A stretch of DNA of 21,615 nt from the NCBI GenBank assembly GCA_902651635.1, contig CACRSC010000090.1:21248-42862 (forward strand), written 5' to 3'. Made by a program: the position numbers and the translations under genes. Of the stretch, positions 8,252-15,869 are shown piece by piece. The stretch comes from Mastigamoeba balamuthi. Taxonomy: Eukaryota; Evosea; Mastigamoebida; Mastigamoebidae. Every line of letters begins with the position of its first letter. Within the stretch, counting starts at the first letter, position 1. Below the pieces are notes generated by a model. It ran no database searches and was not told the origin of the DNA. It was given only the letters and a program-made list of their open reading frames with translations.

Positions 8252-11200
8252 TCACTGGATCAGGGCCTGTATTTCGCTGAGCCTGCTCTCGACGATGTCT
8301 GCGACTCGCTCCTGCGAGTACTGGGCCACGATCTTCTTGCGCGCCAGCAGCCCCTTGCGCGCAGCCTCCCCCCGCGAGAAGTACACCGACCGCATCAGCT
8401 CCTTCAGGTGCGCCACCGAGGGCTGTGCGGAGCGCGTTGTCAATTGCCTTGTTCCCGAAACTGAAATGAAAACCGCGCAAAGTGCGACGGGGCGGCCGGT
8501 CACCTTTGCCCACTGCGGCTGCGAGGGGCCGTTGGCGCCGCTGACGCCCGGGACGTCCTCTGCGCGCTCGAGGCCCTCGATGTCGAGCGGGTACGCCGTC
8601 TCCGCGTCGACGAGCATCGTGCAGCCGCTCCAGTTGGTCGCGATGGTCGGCAGCTGCATCGCCATGGCCTCCATGATCGGCATCCCCCACCCTGCCAGCC
8701 CCCCCGTGTCAATTGATCTGAGCGCCGCGCTGGCACCCGCCCGGGGCCGCCGTGGCGCGCACCCTCGCCCCTGGTGGGCAGGACGAAGGCGTCGGCGGCC
8801 TTGTAGAGGCGCGGCATCTCGGAGGCGGAGAGCTCGCGGCTGAGGACGACGACCGGGGGCAGCGTCTTGCGGTCCCACTGCTCGCCGAGGCCCACGCGGA
8901 CCGCCGCGGCCCGGACGGCGTCGGCGACGCGGGCGGCGTTGCGCGGGTCGCTGCCCTGGTACATGTACGTGTGCAGGTAGAGGACGACGTCGTCCGAGTC
9001 GCTGAAGGCCTCCCAGTAGGCGCGCAGCAGCACGTCGGGGCCCTTGCGGGGCTCCCACTTGAAGACGCTGAGGAACCGGAACGGGCGCCGCGAGAAGCTG
9101 GGGACCGCGGGCAGCTCAAGGGCCACGACGACCTCGGGGTCGTAGAGGCGCGTGTCGATGGCCTCGGGCACCACGCGCAGCTTGTGCTCGGGCACGCCGC
9201 TGCTCGCGAACACCGCGCGGTGCCAGTGCGACGGCACCCACACCTCGTCCACCAGCGCGAAGCGCTCCAGCCACGCCGGCGGTATAGGCGCGCTCTCGGA
9301 CATGCTCCTCCCTGCGCAGCAGCGACGCAGACGAGGGCGAGAGCAAAAGCGCAGAGTCAATTGGCCGAGGCGACACAGCACGAGATGCCTGCCGCCGTTT
9401 CGCATGAAACAGCTCGGCTCCGAATGCGATAAGGTGTGCGCAATACACCGGGGGAATCAATTGAGTTAATAATCAATGTGTGCGAGCAATCCTGATGCTG
9501 GTGGTTTGCCTAAACGCACAACAATGCTCCACGGACGCGGGCGAGCACAACGAGCACAGCGGACAATCGTAATTGAATTCAACCCGATTCCAGGCAGCGC
9601 ACCGATGACGTATTTGGGCCTGACAGGGACCTTCCAGAGGCCGTGGTAGGGGAAGGTGGGGTAGCTCTTGGGGGGCTTGTGGCTGACCCAGACGTCGATC
9701 CTGTCGAAGCGCCTCTGGCCGATCCGCGCGAGCGACGAGCGCACGTGGTCGGGGTACCCGCCGCACCAGCAGCCCTGGCCCGCCACAGCCGCCACGTTGG
9801 CACGCGTCTCGAGCGGCACCAGGTAGTTGATCGCCTCGTTGTTGAGCCCCGTGCACCCGCAGTAGAGGTCTGCACAGCAGTCTCTCAGACGCTCCCATTC
9901 CAACAAGCGCACCCGAGAGAAGGCAACCACGCGCACGCCCCCCTCCCCCTCCCCCCCGTTACCCACAATCTTCCCGCTTTTGAACGCACCACCGCCCCAT
10001 TCCATGCCTTCCTCGAAGCACAACAAACACACCAGAAAAAAACAGACCAGCCTCTGTGGCTCCTCACCGTACCGTGCGGCGGTCGGTGGTGGCTCTCCAC
10101 GAAGAGTCACCCACGGCCGCTGGCAAAACAGACCAACCCCAAAACAAACCAGAAAAATGGAAGAAAAAATCAAAAACAGAGTCCCCAGGGAAGCAGAGGC
10201 GGTGCGAGGCGGGCGCACCCCAGACGACGTTGAGGCCCTGGAGGGGCATCGTGTCGCGTACGAACTTGGCGGCGAGCGCGTCGACGGTGGCGCTGCCCGC
10301 GAGCGAGGCGATCCAGCGGCCCTGCGCCAGCCGCCGCGGCACCACAGCGATGTAGTCCTCCATGACGCCGTGCCGCGCCCCCAGCGCCTTGGACGCCGCC
10401 ACCAGCGCCCCCTCCGTCGCCGTGCCCCCTGCCGCTGCAGCCTCGGCCACGATCTGCGAGCGGGCGGTGAGAGGGGGAACGCGGGGGCAGCGAGCGCGGA
10501 CAGAGCGCCAGAGCTCCGCGGACATCACAGCGCCGGCCAGCGGCGCCGCGAAGACGCGGGTGACGGGCGACGCGCCCTCGTAGACGGGGTGGTAGTCGCG
10601 CACGACGGGCACCCTGGCGGCCGCTCGCAGGGGTCAGCGAGGCGGACGAGGACGAGAGGGAAACGCAGGGGGACGTGCGCACTTGAGGCCGCGTCCCCTG
10701 TGGAAGAACTCGAGGGGCCCCGGGCCCACGCGCGAGGGCCACGCGCCGCCAGAGACGACCGTGCCGTTGGCGTCGCAGGAGGTGGCGCCCACGATGTCGG
10801 TGGCCCACTCCTCCTGCAGGCGCTGGACGACGCCCTTGAGGAACCGCGCCGAGAGTATGTGATCCTGCACGGCCGCCCCGCCAGCCCCCAGCAGCAACTC
10901 GTGAGGAGACCCTGGGGAGGGAGGCGCCGCAGCGAGGGGGAGAGCGCACGCTCTTGGGGTAGCCCTCCCTCACGACGTGCTCGGCAAGCGGGCCCAGCAG
11001 CACGTAGGGCGCTGAGAAGGGGTCGTCAGGGCAGGCACAGAGGTCACAGCAGCAAAGAGAGTCGCCACACCAGCACAGCGCGCACACAACCAGCTGAACG
11101 AGGCCCCTCTGCCCCGCAGATGATAGAGTATGGTGCGTGCGATGAACGCGCGCAGCGCGCACAGAGGACCGCAGTGGAAATGGCCCCCGAGAAACGAAGG

Positions 11201-12187
11201 CAGAGGGGGCAGAGAACAACTGAAAAGCGCCACCAAATGGAGTCTCTGGACAACCCCCGAAGAGAGCACGCAAGCCCAACCGACCAAATGCACGCGGAAA
11301 CTGAAGCTGGGCAGCGCGAGCCCACGCAGGCGCTGCGCGAGGCGGCCGGCTGCGCGCCAAACAGAAGCACGAAAAGCAATTGAATGGGGCGCAGGAGTAT
11401 GCCGCTGCCCAACGGGCGCTCCGCCACTCACCTGTGACGTGCCGCGCGGCCGCGGCGTAGAGGGGGGCGGGGTCGGGGCCTGGGTCAGTGCCGTTGGCGT
11501 GGCAGGCCGAGACGAGCGACACGGTGAGCAGCGCCGACTTGGCAAACTCGGGCAGCGGCCGCAGGCAGCCCACGACCACCACCTGCAGCGCAGGGCACTC
11601 CCTGTCCAGCGCCGCCCTGCAGAGGAGAGGGGAGGGAGTTCAACGTCACGTGACGTAACTACACGTCACGGGGACGCACGTCCCCAGGCGGTGCACGGCG
11701 CTGTCGATGTGGGGCCAGTCCTCGTACGCCATGCTGGGCAGCACGATGGAGACCACGGCCTGTGGGAGGCCAGACGCCAGCGTTGAGCGTTGCGGAACCG
11801 TCGCGGTCGTAAGGGCGTAGTAGGGGGTGAATCTGGCGGATATTTTCCCCCTGGAGATATTGCGGGCAGCAGGGAGATTCGCGGATCTTCGGGGCTTCCG
11901 TACGGGAGGCGGCGCTACGGGCCTGGCACGGGGTGCGACCTGCGAGGCCGGTGGGAACCGATACGTGCGCGCGGGGCGCGGCGCACGTTGGGGAGAAGAT
12001 CGCTGCGGGCCCACCAGAGCAGCACGTGCGCCGTCGAGTAGAGCGCGGCGACGAAGAGCAGCAGCACCGGAGCGCTGCGGGCCAGCGCCCGCGCCTGCTC
12101 CGCCGCGCTCCTCTGGGGCCTCTCGCGCCTGCCCGCCGCCGGCGCCACTGGCGGCGCGCGCTCGTCGACCTCCGCGGCCTGCGACAT
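8252..12187 (-). CDS. Type II membrane glycosyltransferase with C-terminal GT4 domain, 10 exons
   Basis: Exons: 12187-11987, 11759-11680, 11616-11432, 11011-10950, 10864-10683, 10613-10219, 9869-9603, 9311-8763, 8691-8504, 8422-8252. All phases agree, giving 759 residues. Residues 1-39 are basic; 40-60 form one membrane helix (VLLLFVAALYSTAHVLLWW), so the bulk should face the Golgi/ER lumen. Residues 68-360 start VVSIVLPSMAYEDW and carry YVLLGPLAEHV, reminiscent of GT2/GT-A folds but without an obvious DXD. From about 368 a GT-B glycosyltransferase of family GT4 begins: FKWEPRKGPDVLLRA, then LYKAADAFVLPTRGEG, then the E-x7-E signature EGWGMPIMEAMA at about 639-650. Donor sugar and acceptor are unknown. 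Seven of nine introns begin GTGCG. An in-frame 48-nt stretch (10501-10454, GT...AG) may be a further, optional intron. Introns 3 (11431-11012) and 7 (9602-9312) are unusually long. Confidence 0.85.
11838..11866. repeat. GATATTTTCC intron element, copy in GT gene intron 1
   Basis: GGATATTTTCCCCCTGGAGA then TATTGCGGG lies inside intron 1 of the glycosyltransferase gene, antisense to that gene. A close copy (GAGATATTTTCCGCCGGGGA then GATTGCGA) lies at 14013-14040 in KCTD9 intron 2. Related GATATT/GAGATTC strings fill the leaders and other introns of the 11.8-16 kb segment. Confidence 0.5.
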
Positions 12188-12289
12188 CCGACACGACAGC
12201 GGGAAGATTCTCCCGACCTCCCCCCGAGATCCCCGTATCTCTCCCGATACGCACCGCACCTGTAGACACCGGGGACAGTCTGTCCGTGG

Positions 12290-12360
12290 CGGTAGGACCT
12301 ACCGACGGGAGGTACCAGCACACTGGTCTTCCAGCGGTAGGTCAGCCTATCGGCGGTAGG
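12290..12360. repeat. CGGTAGG repeat cluster at an AT-island edge
   Basis: CGGTAGG occurs at 12290-12296, 12335-12341 and 12354-12360. An inverted copy, CCTACCG, at 12298-12304 forms a 7-bp palindrome with the first. The third copy ends exactly where composition switches to AT-rich DNA at 12361. The cluster lies about 100-170 nt upstream of the glycosyltransferase start codon, so it may be a promoter element or the edge of an inserted element. No matching copy was found near the other edge at about 13590. Confidence 0.55.
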
Positions 12361-13590
12361 TTATGAATAATACTTATTCGATTCCATATCTAGTTGTTGA
12401 GAAAAACTGTATTCAGGTTTCTGTTGTCCATACAACCTTCAACATGATGCAGCCAGATGTCTGTGGTGAGAAATAGCTTCACAGTAGACAACAGAGTAGA
12501 GCTGGGCCATCTCTCAGTCACAATCATAGTCTTAGAGAACAAGTGCTTAACATCCCTTGAAGATGCTAGAACTGAAAACCACTTATAAGTCATAAAAACA
12601 AGAATAGGAAACAGAGTATATTGTAATGTTCAATATGAAAAAGGTGAGACTGTAGAAACATTGAATGTTCTGTGCAAGACTCACAAGTGCTCTTGACTTC
12701 ATTGAGTACTATATTTCAAAAATAATTTCAAGACCACACCTTGATCTTAAGATGTCACTTTGTGATATATGAAGTAGTAATTTTCACCATGATTTTGAAT
12801 GATCTGAGGGCAGTTATTTAGCAAATCTCAGAACAGCAGGAACAGAGAAGCTGTCTATGGCCAGTCTGTCCAGACCTCCACGATTTGTAACTCTCTAACT
12901 AGACAAGTGAAGACAATGTTAAGAAGGTCTCAATTCCCTATCTCAATTCCCTATTAAACCTAGTCCATGTGACAAAAATGTGCAAAAGCAATTTAATATT
13001 GATTATTTTTGCAGATGGTCGGTCACCTTTAAGGGTAATGATCTCTCAGCGAGTCATTCTCACGTGTGCAGGCAATCACAGAGGTCAAAGCAAATGGGTA
13101 TAGAGTGCTTAACAGAGATATACTATTCCTGGTTTGGCTGGAGCAATACATGCCCAGCAGGAGCCAGTGCACTGATTTTGCAGAGATTTTGTTGATATGA
13201 TGGGTTTTTCAGCACTCTTCCTGCATCTTTCAAAATCTTCAACTGGAAACTGCTGATAGGCAGTATGTCCACCACATAAAGATACAGGTAGGATAAAAAG
13301 TGTATCACCCACAGGACTACCAGGAATAGCATGTGTTATTCCTTGATGAACAATGATGCTGGAGCATCTGCTGCATAAGACATAATATTTGGTACACCTG
13401 TGAGTGATTTGTGAGGGTGAGTACTAAGTGAGCAGACCCAGAGTGAGGGCTAGAGCAGGGATAAGAATCCTAATACTGACCAAGGCTCTTTATTTACATT
13501 CCCTTCAAGTGAATAATACAGTGTGAAAGGAGAGACGCCACAACTGAATTTCTATTCTTGAGACAGTTAGCGAAGCACACCAAGAAGAGC
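12361..13590. other. AT-rich island between divergent GT and KCTD9 genes
   Basis: About 1.2 kb of AT-rich DNA differs sharply from both flanks. It contains one notable ORF (13109-13423, minus, listed separately). It also has a plus-strand acceptor-like tract, TTAATATTGATTATTTTTGCAG ending at about 13014, and otherwise only short frames. It separates two genes that face away from each other, so it sits inside what should be their promoter region. It resembles the left-hand island (1-3300) in composition, which suggests inserted DNA, but no terminal repeats or target-site duplication could be seen. Confidence 0.45.
13109..13423 (-). other. Cys-rich ORF without ATG, family unknown
   Basis: An open frame of 104 codons starts just after a TAG (13424-13426) and ends with TAA at 13109-13111; there is no in-frame ATG. 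It reads like a real protein segment: a zinc-ribbon-like start (CTKYYVLCSRCSSIIVHQG), then the stretch HAIPGSPVGDTLFILPVSL, then CGGHTAYQQFPVEDFERC, and a second CTGSCWAC cluster near the end. The lack of a start codon means it is an internal exon or a remnant. I cannot name the family. The codons are not GC3-biased, unlike host genes. Confidence 0.4.
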
Positions 13591-13736
13591 GGCAGCGGGA
13601 GGTAAGGCGGTGCCCAATGCGGACAATCAATGCCCCGCGTTGATATCTCAACGTCACGCGCGACACGCCAGATATAACCAGCAGCCCAGATCATATCTGC
13701 GGCGGAATCCCCGGAGTATCTCCCGCCCTCGCCCGG

Positions 13737-15672
13737 ATGAGCGACATCACCTCGGGCCTCGCGCTCACGGGCCTCGCGCCAGCGCAGACGGAGAGCCCCT
13801 CGGGGTCGGGCAGCCCGATGGGCCGCGCGCGCAACCGCGAGGTCCGCCCTCAGTTGTCCCGCGCGCACTGACCCGCCCGCCCCCCGCAGCACCGCAGGGC
13901 CGAGTCGGGCCACGTCGCGGCCATCAAGGGCCCCCGCGTCACGTCGTACGAGAACGGCTACTGCGACAGCGGCCGCACAGTGCGCGTTGGCCCCGCTCGC
14001 CCCTCGTTTTCCGAGATATTTTCCGCCGGGGAGATTGCGAATCTATTTCCGGCGCCTGCTCTTTTTGAATTTTTGAAAATATGATATAATTTATCAATTT
14101 GATCTAAGATCGGGGCAACGGGAATCTGGCGCAGATGCGGGTGCCGGCGGCCATGGAGCTGCTTCTCGAGGCCGCCAGCATGAAGCTGCAGATGAAGGCC
14201 AGGGCCCGGCGCGTGTTCCTGGCCGACGGCGGCGAGATCGACGACATCGGGCTCGTGCGCGACGGCGACGTGCTGTACTTCAGCGCCGGCGAGCCGTTCA
14301 AGCGCCCGTACAGGAAGCATGCGACAGGCGAGATGATGACGTCCCCCGATTTCCTGTCCTCTTTGATGTTCCGCACACTTCATTTTGACTATTTTTTGAA
14401 AATTGGGGAAATCTAAATCTCGGGGATTTTCCTTCTCGGACAGCGGGCGCGGCCAACGACTGGGTGACGCTCAACGTCGGCGGCAGGCTGTTCGCCACGA
14501 CGCGGGGCACGCTGACGTTCTGCAAGGACTCGATGCTCACCCGAGTACGCAAACACAGGAGTCGCATCAGCTGACCTGCCAGCGCAGATGTTCGGCGACG
14601 ACTGGGACTCGCACAGGGACATACAGGGCAACATCCTCATCGACAGAAACCCCGACTACGTGCGCCGCTGGTTCCCCCCCGGACACTCCGATATTCTCGG
14701 ATATTTTTCTCGTCCCAGATATCCTGACGTCGGAATCCCAGTTTGGGCCCGTGCTGAACTTCCTGCGGTGCGGGTCGCTCATCATCGACCAGGGCGTCAA
14801 CCCGCTGGGCGTCTACCACGAGGCCAAGTTCTTCGGGCTCACGGAGCTGCAGGAGCGTCTGGCGGTCATCGTGGCCGAGCAGGAGCACACTGACGGCTTC
14901 AACCGCAAGGACTTCATCGGAATCCTCCTGACGTCATCCACAAACAGCACCCTCCGCTGCCAGGTATCTTCCGCCGCCCCTTCCTTTTCGGGCGGTGATG
15001 GTGGCAGATTTCCCCGTGAGATTTTCTGTGGCCACAGGGGGAAAATCAACTATGTGCGCTGATGGTGCATTACGCAATTCTGCCAGGGGCTGAATCTGGC
15101 CGGGATCAACCTGTCGCGGCTGGACCTGAGCAACATCAACTTCCGCATGACCAACTTTGTCGGGGCCAGGCTGCACGACTGCAACATGGACAACTGCCAG
15201 CTGCAGGGCGCCAACCTCGAGGGCGCGGACCTGACCAACACGACGCTGCGGGGCGCGAATCTGGGGGGCACGAATCTCGTGCACGCGAATCTGCGAGGCG
15301 CGAATCTCGAGGACCGCGGCGGCTCGTGCGCCAACCTCGAGGGTGCCAACATGCGCGGCATCAACCTCGAGGACGGCAACCTCGTCGGGGTCGACCTCCG
15401 CGCCGCCAACATGCGGGGCGCTGTGCTGGTCAACTGCAATCTGCTGCGCGTACGTCAGATTCCGATTCCAAGAATTTTCCTGGAAATTATCCGGTCCCAG
15501 CTGATTGAATATCTCATATCCCCGGATATTTACGCACCCCCAAAAGGCGAACTTCGCGGGGGCTGACCTGGAAGACGCGGACCTGCGAGGAGCGAATGTG
15601 CACAAGGCCAACCTCATCGGCTGCAATCTCAAGGGGGCGATCTTCGACATCAAGGCGGTCAGCTCGCGGTAG
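13737..15672 (+). CDS. KCTD9: KCTD9 orthologue: BTB/POZ plus pentapeptide-repeat protein, 8 exons
   Basis: Exons: 13737-13841, 13890-13979, 14135-14327, 14444-14544, 14588-14659, 14742-14963, 15087-15449, 15547-15672; 423 residues against 389 in human KCTD9. Domain order matches the animal protein: an N-terminal ubiquitin-like/KHA-like segment (about 66-122, with DDIGLVRDGDVLYF and GEPF); a BTB/POZ domain from DWVTLNVGGRLF (about 133) through VLNFLRCGSLIIDQGVNPLG; then LRCQGLNLAG (about 259) and a run of A(N/D)LxG pentapeptides to near the C terminus, ending GAIFD. KCTD9-type proteins oligomerise through BTB and act as cullin-3 adaptors; that role is inferred here. A Ser/Gly/Pro-rich N-terminal extension (about 35 residues) is extra. 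Intron 3 is GC-AG (CAG|GCGAGA) and intron 4 is only 43 nt. Confidence 0.93.
14013..14040. repeat. GATATTTTCC intron element, copy in KCTD9 intron 2
   Basis: This is the partner of the element at 11838-11866, in the same plus-strand orientation. It is flanked by more of the same vocabulary: GCGAATC, and the AAATCTCGGGGATTTTCC-type string at about 14409-14432 in intron 3. The introns of PFK, TSP1 and the receptor gene lack it. Confidence 0.5.
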
Positions 15673-15869
15673 GGGCGGGGCCCAGAGCACACCACTCCAA
15701 GCGTACCGCGTTACTTAGCTAACGCCTCCCCGAAGTGAACAGCAATTGATTTTGCGATACGCCACGATTCGGGAAATCTCGGAGATTTTTCGCTGTGGAA
15801 TCTTATCCAGATATTTCGCATCCACGAACGAGCCGCAGCGGGCTGGCGTTGTCTACGCACGTGGCGGCG

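Noticed and set aside
9980-11383. 467-codon plus-strand and 470-codon minus-strand frames in the GT region
   Set aside because: Low-complexity Arg/Ala-rich reading through introns; the spliced minus-strand model explains the region with consistent phases.
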